From assembly GCA_025360565.1 (NCBI GenBank), contig JANYBY010000061.1:1-45140 (forward strand): a stretch of 45,140 nucleotides of DNA, written 5' to 3'. The DNA is from Bacteroidota bacterium (GTDB taxonomy: Bacteria > Bacteroidota > Bacteroidia > B-17B0 > Aurantibacillaceae). Position numbers and translations under genes: made by a program. The notes below the pieces were generated by a model. The model had not been told where the DNA came from. It did not search any database and saw nothing but the letters and a program-made list of their open reading frames with translations. Positions 1-6,752 of the stretch are shown here, one piece after another (positions within the stretch are counted from its first letter, which is position 1; each line of letters begins with the position of its first letter).

Positions 1-313
1 TAAAAATATGTGTAAATAAACCGCTGCCAATTAAAAATAGCCAGGTTCGTTTTGTCATTAATTGGTTCTTCGAATATTTTGTAAATAACCAGGCCGCAAA
101 AAACATAAAACAAAAATTAAAAACAATAGAGTGGGTAATGCCACGGTGTGTTAGCAGAGCATTAACCGGTGTGGTAAAAAAATTATAAACCACATCAATA
201 TCCGGAAAATTATGGGCGATGGCACCAATGAGCATAGCCTTTTTGCCCATTTTTTTTCCGGCAATTGCTTCGCCCATGCAGGCACCGAGTAAAGTGTGTG
301 TAATAGAGTCCAT
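1..313 (-). CDS. YdjM-like (DUF457) membrane-bound metal-dependent hydrolase, 3' end outside window
   Basis: The frame opens at ATG 313-311 and is still open at the window edge, giving 104 codons. The product begins MDSITHTLLGACMGEAIAGK and continues with HNFPDIDVV and LTHRGITHS. The DSITHTLLGA start, the PDID motif and the HRGITHS motif are hallmarks of the YdjM/DUF457 family, predicted inner-membrane metal-dependent hydrolases whose histidines and aspartates are likely metal ligands; substrates are unknown. Hydrophobic stretches after HRGITHS fit membrane segments. It lies 7 nt after the stop of the CcdC-like gene, so the two are probably co-transcribed. The family call is firm from the motifs; the C-terminal half cannot be seen. 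Confidence 0.85.
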   Translation of the reverse strand, partial: MDSITHTLLGACMGEAIAGKKMGKKAMLIGAIAHNFPDIDVVYNFFTTPVNALLTHRGITHSIVFNFCFMFFAAWLFTKYSKNQLMTKRTWLFLIGSGLFTHIF

Positions 314-320
314 TTTTTTA

Positions 321-854
321 CTAAACGGTGCTGTTTGCAGTTTCAGCCTTTAAAGCCTGCGCTTTTTTTAAGATAAATGCAAAGTAACAAATGTAATAGG
401 TACACAAAATAAAAAATATAGAAGCGGTAAAAGGATTGCTGATGTCTTTTAAGGCGTCACGGTTCTGCTGAAGCTCGTCCATTTTATCAAACACCTGGGA
501 CATTTTAAAAAGACGAAATGCCACCCTGCCAAGAATTAAAAGTAATACAGATAACTCTATCCAAATATGCGTGCGGTAATACATCCCATCGGTTCGCTGT
601 TCAAATTTTGTATTTTTTATGGCAAGGTATACAAGCCCAACACCTAGTGCAATGCCAACTATGTCTGAGATAAATGATATAGGATGAAAAACAGTGAGTG
701 CTAATAACAAAACCGACACGAGCGAAAAAAGAACGATCCTGAAAATTAATTTGCCCTGGGAATATTTTTGAAAACCAATTGTTTTTTTAATTCGTCTGTA
801 AATTAAAAAGCCTATTAAAAGTACCGGGATTAAAAGCTGCTTGTAATGATCCAT
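321..854 (-). CDS. CcdC-like (DUF1453) integral membrane protein
   Basis: A 177-residue protein with about five hydrophobic segments (near residues 7-19, 38-57, 60-79, 97-113 and 143-163). The central DGMYYRTHIWIELSVLLL stretch, a short soluble link followed by a membrane helix, resembles the CcdC/DUF1453 family. In Bacillus this family neighbours cytochrome-c maturation genes, but its biochemical role is not settled. The ATG at 854-852 lies only 1 nt beyond the stop of the upstream T9SS protein gene and its own stop is 7 nt before the YdjM-like gene, so it is the middle of a tight three-gene run. Family assignment rests on general architecture and is moderate; a generic multipass membrane protein is the alternative. 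Confidence 0.75.
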   Translation of the reverse strand: MDHYKQLLIPVLLIGFLIYRRIKKTIGFQKYSQGKLIFRIVLFSLVSVLLLALTVFHPISFISDIVGIALGVGLVYLAIKNTKFEQRTDGMYYRTHIWIELSVLLLILGRVAFRLFKMSQVFDKMDELQQNRDALKDISNPFTASIFFILCTYYICYFAFILKKAQALKAETANSTV

Positions 855-855
855 T

Positions 856-3237
856 TTATTCTTTAACTATTTTTTGTACAAAGCTATTATTTTCACCGGA
901 AATTTTAAGGAAATAAATTCCTTTTGAAAGTCCGTTCAGGTCTACATCAAATTTATTTGAATCGAAGTTTAGTTTTTTTAATTCTTTACCGTTAATATCA
1001 GTCAAAAATAAAATACCTTTTGTAATGGAGCAATTAATGGTTATAACATCGTGTGCCGGGTTTGGAAAAATTTCGGCTTTAAAATTATTTTTATTGATTT
1101 CGTTCAAACCCAGGCAAGGTGATACACTTAGCGAAAGGGTTTTTGTTTTAACGCAGCCTTCAACTGAAGTACCTGTTACCGTATAAATAGTGGTCGTATT
1201 TGGTGTAACCGCAACAGTTGAGCCCGAACCTCCGGGATTCCAGTTATAATTGGCGGCGCCTGTACCCGTTAAGGTAACGGTTTCGCCGGCGCATATTAAA
1301 GTTGGATTTGCTGAAGCATTTAAAGTAAAATTCGGATTTATACTTACTATTCTCACAGCAGTGTTTGTGCATCCGTTTGGTCCTGTTCCGTTAATTGAAT
1401 AGGTGGTAGTAACGGTTGGACTCACCAAAATTGTTGTGCTTGCGGGTCCGGGGTTCCATGTGTACGAATTTGCGCCGGTGCCGCTCAACGTTAAACTTCC
1501 GCCAATACAAATGGTGCCGATGTAAGGCATAATGGTAATGGACGGCACGGCCTTAACCGTTAGGCTCAAAGTCTGCATTGCGCCTGTGCCGCAGCTGTTT
1601 GTTGCCGCTACAGAAACTATTCCGCTTGCCGAAGGAGTAATAGTTATTGTATTCGTAAGGCTATAGCCCGTCCACCCCGGAGGTAATAACCACTGGTAAT
1701 TAGTAGCTCCGCCAACAGGAGAAGCGGTAAATGATTGCGGGGAATTTGCGCACATGAGTGTATTGCCGCTAATTGAAGCAGGTTGTGTAGGGGTGAGGGT
1801 GCAAGAAGAAAGTTTAACAACAAAAACATCGCTTGATCCTAAAGAGGTAAGATTGAAAACGGAAAGGCCCGGATCGAAATCGATTGTGTTCTGAAAGTTA
1901 CCGGTTAAATAAAGTTCCTGGGTGCTTTTTACGGCTAAGCCCGGGCAGATCTCGGTTCCGGCGCTCGCCCAATTTATCATGCCAAGGTAATTTCCGGCAG
2001 GACCAAATTTTTCAATAAAAATATCTTGTCCCAAAGAGGTGAGGGTAGTAGTACCCGGGCCAGGATCAAAATCAACGGTGTTATTATAATAACCGGTTGT
2101 ATAAATATTGCCGGCACCATCAATGCCAACTTTGTTTCCGCAATCAGTTCCAGCACCTCCAATGTTCAAAGCCCATACAAAACCTCCTACCGCATTTAAT
2201 TTCAAAAGAAAAAAATCTTCATTTCCGTTTGATGTTAAGCTAAATGACCCTGGGCTCGGATCAAAATCGCCGGTGCCGGTAAACGAACCTGTAATGAGTG
2301 CGTTATTGGATGCATCTGCTTTAATTGAAATTCCAGCATTACTCAAAGTCATCCCTCCAACCTGCTTTGCATAATAAAAATTTCCGTTATTATCGAGGCA
2401 GCTAATAAAAATATTTATTGTTGGAGCGGGTGTAAATAAATTAAATGTGGCCGGTCCCGGATCAAAATCACCGGTGCTTGTAAAATATCCGGTGGTAAGA
2501 ACATATCCTCCTCCATCAACACAAATTCCATTGCCAATGGCATAAGCGCCCCCTGTGCCTCCCATTTGTTCGGCCCACACATAAGCTCCTGCCGAACTTT
2601 GTTTACATACAAAAACATTTTGTGTGGCGGAAGAAGTAATGGTTGCTGTGCCCGGGCCGCCATCAAAGTCTACGGTTCCGCTAAAAGACCCGGTTGTAAA
2701 AACATTTCCGGAGGCATCAAGGGCAATACCGTTACACTGGTCATTCGCATTGGCATTAGTATATCGGGTAGCCCAAACAAATGAGCCCGAGTTGTTAAGT
2801 TTCATTACAAACATATTTGAACTTCCGGAAGAAAGGGTAAAAGTACCCGGACCCGGATCAAAATCAACTGTGCCGCAAAAAACACCGCAGAAATTTAAAT
2901 TTCCTGAAGCATCCACTGCAAGGGCATTAGCGCTCATTAAACAGCCGGTTCCTAATTTTAAGGCCCATATAAAATTTCCGAAGGGATCAAATTTTGTTGC
3001 GTATAAACAACCCTGTGCCGGGGCATTTAAAGTATAAGAAGATGGACTAGGATCAAAATCAATTGTTCCGGTAAAAGAACCAACTGTATAAACATTTCCT
3101 GTGGCATCAATATCAACGGCGTTGGCTTTGCTAGCTGAACCTGCGCCACCAACTAATTTACCCCAATTAAAATTTGGCTGGGAAAAAATTGTAATTGCTG
3201 AAAATAAAAATAAACTTAGGGTAAATATTTTTTTCAT
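856..3237 (-). CDS. Secreted protein with seven FDPxP-type propeller repeats, Ig-like domains and T9SS sorting domain
   Basis: A 793-residue exported protein. Residues 1-20 (MKKIFTLSLFLFSAITIFSQ) form a signal peptide. Residues about 25-480 hold seven copies of a unit of about 55 residues with the core GNVYTVGSFTGTIDFDPSP, of the SBBP/beta-propeller type; seven copies suit a seven-bladed propeller. The FDPGPGT loop, rich in Asp, recurs in most copies. Residues about 490-705 carry three Ig/PKD-like domains, and the last 80 residues (IFPNPAHDVITINC to KIVKE) are a type A T9SS C-terminal domain that directs export across the outer membrane and surface anchoring. A good promoter lies upstream (3261-3292). 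It starts the run leading to the CcdC-like and YdjM-like genes. The ligand or substrate is unknown. Confidence 0.93.
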   Translation of the reverse strand: MKKIFTLSLFLFSAITIFSQPNFNWGKLVGGAGSASKANAVDIDATGNVYTVGSFTGTIDFDPSPSSYTLNAPAQGCLYATKFDPFGNFIWALKLGTGCLMSANALAVDASGNLNFCGVFCGTVDFDPGPGTFTLSSGSSNMFVMKLNNSGSFVWATRYTNANANDQCNGIALDASGNVFTTGSFSGTVDFDGGPGTATITSSATQNVFVCKQSSAGAYVWAEQMGGTGGAYAIGNGICVDGGGYVLTTGYFTSTGDFDPGPATFNLFTPAPTINIFISCLDNNGNFYYAKQVGGMTLSNAGISIKADASNNALITGSFTGTGDFDPSPGSFSLTSNGNEDFFLLKLNAVGGFVWALNIGGAGTDCGNKVGIDGAGNIYTTGYYNNTVDFDPGPGTTTLTSLGQDIFIEKFGPAGNYLGMINWASAGTEICPGLAVKSTQELYLTGNFQNTIDFDPGLSVFNLTSLGSSDVFVVKLSSCTLTPTQPASISGNTLMCANSPQSFTASPVGGATNYQWLLPPGWTGYSLTNTITITPSASGIVSVAATNSCGTGAMQTLSLTVKAVPSITIMPYIGTICIGGSLTLSGTGANSYTWNPGPASTTILVSPTVTTTYSINGTGPNGCTNTAVRIVSINPNFTLNASANPTLICAGETVTLTGTGAANYNWNPGGSGSTVAVTPNTTTIYTVTGTSVEGCVKTKTLSLSVSPCLGLNEINKNNFKAEIFPNPAHDVITINCSITKGILFLTDINGKELKKLNFDSNKFDVDLNGLSKGIYFLKISGENNSFVQKIVKE

Positions 3238-3260
3238 TCTAATGAATTTTTTTGATCAAT

Positions 3261-3292
3261 TAAATGTACAGTATTTTTTAGATGAAGGCAAA
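3261..3292 (-). promoter_or_regulatory. Bacteroidota-type promoter for the propeller T9SS gene
   Basis: On the minus strand a -33 TTTG (3292-3289) is separated by 20 nt from a -7 box TACATTTA (3268-3261), one mismatch from TAnnTTTG. The start codon is 24 nt downstream. The match is seen directly; activity is inferred. Confidence 0.5.
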
Positions 3293-3314
3293 TAAAAAAA
3301 CCTGTAAGTGAAGT

Positions 3315-3397
3315 GTCATCCTGACGAAGGAGGAATCCGTTCCGGCCGGAAACAGTATCGGATCATTTAGAACGGATGCTTCGTACCTCAGCATGAC
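3315..3397. repeat. Imperfect inverted repeat, dispersed intergenic repeat of GTCATCCTGA type
   Basis: Arms 3315-3342 and 3370-3397 are imperfect reverse complements over 28 nt; both begin GTCATxCTGA when read inward and share ATCCGTTC at the inner end. Arms of this type are widespread between genes in Bacteroidota. It lies between two T9SS genes on the minus strand and could fold into a long hairpin downstream of the leucine-rich-repeat promoter region or act as a passive mobile repeat. No ORF is inside. Confidence 0.7.
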
Positions 3398-3430
3398 CGG
3401 CTGATCTTTGGATAAGAAAATGGCAAAAAC

Positions 3431-4351
3431 CTACTCTTTAATTATTTTTTTAACTACGGAACCGATGCGAATAAAATAAATACCATTTTGCAAATGCGAA
3501 ATGTTGTAGGATGATCTTTCTGAATTTATTTTATCGGTAAATACAATTTGCCCAAAAGTGTTTTCGATTTGGATTTTTAGATTAGAGTAGTATTGATTAT
3601 AAGTTAAACACTCAACATTGATGATGGAATTTGCGGGGTTGGGGAAAATTTTGAGGCTTTGGACAGGATTGCTTTCTTCTTTTATCCCAATAATTCCATC
3701 CGGGCAAGAATTTGAGTTACCGGCAGTGCATATTGGAAATGCTAACAATGAAGAGGTCATTATTGATACATAATTGGGTAAACATGTAAATGGATTGTTA
3801 TTTATATTAAAGCCACACATATATTCTGGAAAAGTAGGGAAACATGAAATATTATTACGATTGCATACCAGACCCGCAAGATAATTTGGCAACGCTGGAA
3901 GATATGTTAATTGATTATAAGCGCAATTCAAACTCTGAAGTGAATTTGGTAGGATAGGAAGGCTAATTAAATTATTGTAAGAACACGCTAAAGATTTAAG
4001 TGAACTTGGTAAAATAGGAAGACTGATTAAAGAGTTATTATAACAGTTTAAATATTGAAGCGAATTTGGTAAAACCGGTAAACTAGTTAAAGAATTCCAT
4101 GGACAATTTAACTGATCGAGTGAAGTAAAGTACTGCACCCCTTCAAGGCTTGTGATGGATTGAGAGGAAACGTCTAATATTTGAGTTGTTGTAACCAATG
4201 TGTTTGTTATGTCTAATGACCATCCGCTCATTGCTGAAGGAAATGTATTTTGCAGATAGACCATAAAATAAATATCAGGAATCAGAACATACGTTTGCGC
4301 GATGGTCGGTTTAAAAAAAAACAATAGAAAAAGAAGAATGAATTTTTTCAT
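3431..4351 (-). CDS. Secreted leucine-rich-repeat protein with T9SS sorting domain
   Basis: A 306-residue exported protein with a signal peptide (residues 1-19, ending TIAQ). Residues about 22-82 look like the N-terminal cap common to such Bacteroidota proteins (IPDIYFMVYLQ, then SITSLEGVQYFTSLDQLNC). Residues about 83-190 hold five near-exact 20-residue leucine-rich repeats of the form LPxLPxSLxxLxCxxNxLxS, the short bacterial class also seen in YopM/IpaH-type proteins. After SCPDGIIGIKEE the last 80 residues (IFPNPANSIINVEC to KIIKE) are a T9SS C-terminal domain. It is likely a surface adhesin or binding protein; the partner is unknown. It stands alone, with repeats on both sides. Confidence 0.92.
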   Translation of the reverse strand: MKKFILLFLLFFFKPTIAQTYVLIPDIYFMVYLQNTFPSAMSGWSLDITNTLVTTTQILDVSSQSITSLEGVQYFTSLDQLNCPWNSLTSLPVLPNSLQYLNCYNNSLISLPILPSSLKSLACSYNNLISLPILPNSLQSLNCAYNQLTYLPALPNYLAGLVCNRNNISCFPTFPEYMCGFNINNNPFTCLPNYVSIMTSSLLAFPICTAGNSNSCPDGIIGIKEESNPVQSLKIFPNPANSIINVECLTYNQYYSNLKIQIENTFGQIVFTDKINSERSSYNISHLQNGIYFIRIGSVVKKIIKE

Positions 4352-4353
4352 AT

Positions 4354-4407
4354 CTGCAATAATAATCTAAGATAATAAAAATGTGCTCAGATACCTAATT
4401 ATTGCAG
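4354..4407. repeat. 10-bp perfect inverted repeat in the leader of the LRR gene
   Basis: CTGCAATAAT (4354-4363) and its exact reverse complement ATTATTGCAG (4398-4407) flank 34 nt directly upstream of the start codon at 4351. It could form a leader hairpin or mark an operator; no function can be read from sequence. Confidence 0.5.
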
Positions 4408-4698
4408 AGGAATAGATTCCGGCGCTTCGAAATGACGCGTTGCCTTAGAATAAAAAAAAGCCCCGGTTTAACCGAGGCGAATTTTTAATTTGTGTTTCGA
4501 ATAACTCTGCATTCAGGTCATGCTTCCCTTTAGTCTTTTCTCTTGCTTCTAATTTAATGGTCTCGCATCTCGACTCCGCTCGATGTGACACGCTCGAACT
4601 GACATCCGTTTCAAATAAAAAATCATATTAAATCATAATCATCCGCGTCATCAGCGTTCCATTTGGTCTCGACTACGCTCGACCCGACAGTAGATTGA
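4408..4698. repeat. Cluster of four dispersed-repeat fragments in the LRR-rny spacer
   Basis: The 347-nt gap 4352-4698 holds no gene. From left to right it has: a CGTCATTTCGAAGCG-type fragment (4408-4437, read on minus); a 35-nt fragment (4516-4550) of the GAAGCAAGAG family that recurs at 41978-42012; a GGTCTCGCATCTCGACTCCG fragment (4559-4590) and a second member of that family (4665-4690); and an AATCATAATCATCCGCGTCA fragment (4631-4660) of the family found whole at 25058-25143. A terminator lies at 4451-4486. The spacer appears to be an accumulation site for short repeats. Confidence 0.7.
4451..4486 (-). terminator. Rho-independent terminator downstream of rny
   Basis: The hairpin GCCCCGGTT-T-AACCGAGGC (4460-4478) has 8 paired positions and one mismatch. 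It is flanked by an A-run (4452-4459), which is a U-tract for minus-strand transcription, and by a T-run on the other side, so it can act in both directions. It is about 220 nt after the rny stop. Confidence 0.65.
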
Positions 4699-6255
4699 TT
4701 ACTTCGCGTATCCCGTTGCCCTCGTTTCTCTTATCACCGTAACTTTTACTTGTCCGGGATAAGTCATTTCGGTTTGGATACGTTGAGAAATATTAAATGC
4801 CAACTCTTCAGTTTGTTTATCGCTTACTTTATCGCTCGATACAATTACGCGAACTTCACGGCCCGCCTGAATAGCATACGTTTTTTCAACGCCTTCGTAA
4901 CTTAACGCTAATGCTTCCAGGTCTTTTAAACGCTTCATATACTGCTCGGCAACTTCACGGCGAGCGCCAGGCCTTGCACCGCTAATGGCATCACAAACCT
5001 GAATGATGGGCGAATACAAACTGGTCATTTCAATCTCGTCGTGGTGAGCACCAATAGCATTTACAACTTCAGGTTTTTCTTTGTATTGTTCTGCCAATTT
5101 CATTCCCAATAATGCGTGTGGCAATTCAGGTTCGTTATCGGGTACTTTTCCAATATCATGTAATAGTCCTGCACGTTTTGCTACTTTAGGATTTAAGCCC
5201 ATTTCACTTGCCATTATGCCACAAAGGTTTGCTACCTCGCGACTGTGCTGTAATAAATTTTGTCCGTAAGATGAACGGTATTTCATACGGCCCACCATAC
5301 GAATTAATTCGGGATGTAAACCGTGAATGCCAAGATCAATACATGTTCTTTTTCCTGTTTCAATAATTTCTTCATCGAGCATCTTCTTGGTTTTTTCAAC
5401 CACCTCTTCAATACGAGCGGGGTGAATACGACCATCGGTTACTAATTGATGTAAAGCCAAACGACAAATTTCTCTGCGGATAGAATCAAAACAAGATAAT
5501 GTGATGGCATCAGGCGTATCATCTACAATTATCTCAACACCGGTAGCGGCCTCTAGGGCACGAATGTTTCGACCTTCGCGCCCAATGATCCTTCCTTTAG
5601 TTTCATCGCCTTCAATATGAAAAACAGAAATTGAATTTTCAATAGCTACTTCGGTGGCAACGCGCTGTATGGTTTGTATCACAATTTTTTTAGCTTCTTT
5701 GCTGGCCGATATTTTAGCCTCTTCCATAATATCTTTTATGTGAGCCATGGCAGCAGTTTTGGCTTCATTTTTTATAGATTCTACTAATTGAACCTTGGCA
5801 TCTTCGGCCTTCAACCCGCTTATTTTTTCAAGCATTTCAACTTGTTTACGGTGTCCTTTTTCTACTTCTTCCTGACGTTGCCTGTAAATTTCTATTTGTT
5901 GTGTTGCCTGGCTTTTAAGGTCTTCGGCTTCTTTATGTTTACGGTTATTGTCCTCAATTTTTTTGTTGAGGTCGCCTTCTTTTTGTTTTAAGCGATTTTC
6001 GGTTTGGGCAATGTGGTTATTTTTTTCGGTAACACTTTTATCGTGTTCGGCCTTTAACTGAAGAAATTTTTCTTTTGCCTGGAGTATTTTTTCCTGTTTA
6101 GTGGCTTCTGCTTTTACCTCTGCCTCCTTAATTAAGTTTTCTTTTTCCTTTTTAGCGCCTTTGTTTAATTTGCTGCCGGCAAGAATAAAGCCCGCTATAA
6201 TTCCTAAAATAAGTGCTCCACCGCCCGCAATCAGTGCTATTGTAATAATGTTCAT
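4699..6255 (-). CDS. rny: Ribonuclease Y
   Basis: A 518-residue endoribonuclease, the normal length for RNase Y, which starts mRNA decay at the inner membrane. Residues 1-28 form one N-terminal membrane helix; residues about 35-200 are a long charged coiled coil; residues about 217-250 contain the KH domain core [20 protein letters not shown], which binds RNA; residues about 330-430 contain the HD domain with the metal-binding residues H337 (QHSRE) and HD366-367 (LLHDIGK). The C-terminus ends [20 protein letters not shown], typical of the family. It is last in the coiled-coil gene - zapA - 6S RNA - rny row. The terminator of the RNA in front suggests it may also have its own promoter, which I cannot place. 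Confidence 0.98.
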   Translation of the reverse strand: MNIITIALIAGGGALILGIIAGFILAGSKLNKGAKKEKENLIKEAEVKAEATKQEKILQAKEKFLQLKAEHDKSVTEKNNHIAQTENRLKQKEGDLNKKIEDNNRKHKEAEDLKSQATQQIEIYRQRQEEVEKGHRKQVEMLEKISGLKAEDAKVQLVESIKNEAKTAAMAHIKDIMEEAKISASKEAKKIVIQTIQRVATEVAIENSISVFHIEGDETKGRIIGREGRNIRALEAATGVEIIVDDTPDAITLSCFDSIRREICRLALHQLVTDGRIHPARIEEVVEKTKKMLDEEIIETGKRTCIDLGIHGLHPELIRMVGRMKYRSSYGQNLLQHSREVANLCGIMASEMGLNPKVAKRAGLLHDIGKVPDNEPELPHALLGMKLAEQYKEKPEVVNAIGAHHDEIEMTSLYSPIIQVCDAISGARPGARREVAEQYMKRLKDLEALALSYEGVEKTYAIQAGREVRVIVSSDKVSDKQTEELAFNISQRIQTEMTYPGQVKVTVIRETRATGYAK

Positions 6256-6300
6256 TTCTTCAAAGTTTTAATCCTGACTTTTTAGGCCTGGATGATTAAT

Positions 6301-6420
6301 AAAAAAACGCACAACATTTACGCGGTTTAACCGTATAAATCCTGTGCGTGAGACCCGATCCGCCGAGGCGGTTTATCGGACAAGCAAACGTTAATGGTTC
6401 GGTTAATTCCTCACCACAAG
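6301..6420 (-). ncRNA. ssrS: Probable 6S RNA (Bacteroidota type), with terminator hairpin at its 3' end
   Basis: The 170-nt gap between zapA and rny encodes no protein but is strongly structured on the minus strand. GTGGTGAG (6417-6410) can pair with CTCACGCAC (6352-6344) as a closing stem. Inside, CCGAT and ATCGG enclose a perfect CCGC-CUCG-GCGG hairpin (about 6358-6380), with poorly paired flanks like the open bubble of 6S RNA. The 3' part is a long hairpin (ACGCACA 6349-6343 with TGTGCGT 6313-6307) followed by seven U (6307-6301), an intrinsic terminator. From memory, relatives carry 6S RNA at this zapA-rny place, and in gammaproteobacteria ssrS also follows zapA. 6S RNA mimics an open promoter and sequesters housekeeping RNA polymerase. 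Ends are approximate; the closing stem and the terminator partly compete for the same bases. Confidence 0.55.
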
Positions 6421-6425
6421 TTTTG

Positions 6426-6734
6426 CTATTCAGTGATCTTGTTAATGTTTTGGACATGTTGTTGTAACATTTCCTCAACACCGGCAAATAGCTGTTTTAA
6501 ATTACTTAATTCTTTTTCTGCTGTGTTAGCCTGTTTGTATAGCTGAGATACAAGTTGCAGCATTACCATAGTTAACACATCTTTTTTATCTTTAATCGCG
6601 TAAGCTTTTTCAAACTCGGCAATTTTAGTATTTATTAAGTTAACGGCCTCTTTAATATTTTGCTCATCAACAGCATTTACCTTTAACGGAAAAATACTAC
6701 CGGCAATTTCAACTTTTATGTTTACTTCGCTCAT
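6426..6734 (-). CDS. zapA: Cell division protein ZapA
   Basis: A 102-residue protein of the ZapA family, which bundles and cross-links FtsZ protofilaments at the division septum. The N-terminal half (VNIKVEIAGSIFPLKVNAVD, then LINTKIAEFEKAYAIKD) is the compact ZapA head; residues about 55-100 form the coiled-coil dimerisation helix (DVLTMVMLQLVSQLYKQA). Length is normal. It begins 18 nt after the stop of the large coiled-coil gene, implying one transcript, and is followed within a few nt by the predicted 6S RNA and then rny. Confidence 0.95.
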   Translation of the reverse strand: MSEVNIKVEIAGSIFPLKVNAVDEQNIKEAVNLINTKIAEFEKAYAIKDKKDVLTMVMLQLVSQLYKQANTAEKELSNLKQLFAGVEEMLQQHVQNINKITE

Positions 6735-6752
6735 TTAAAGAGGGCGTTAAAA

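Noticed and set aside
6296-6487. 63-residue minus-strand frame across the zapA-rny gap
   Set aside because: It overlaps zapA in another frame and is made of the strong stems and U-run of the predicted 6S RNA; the composition is not protein-like.
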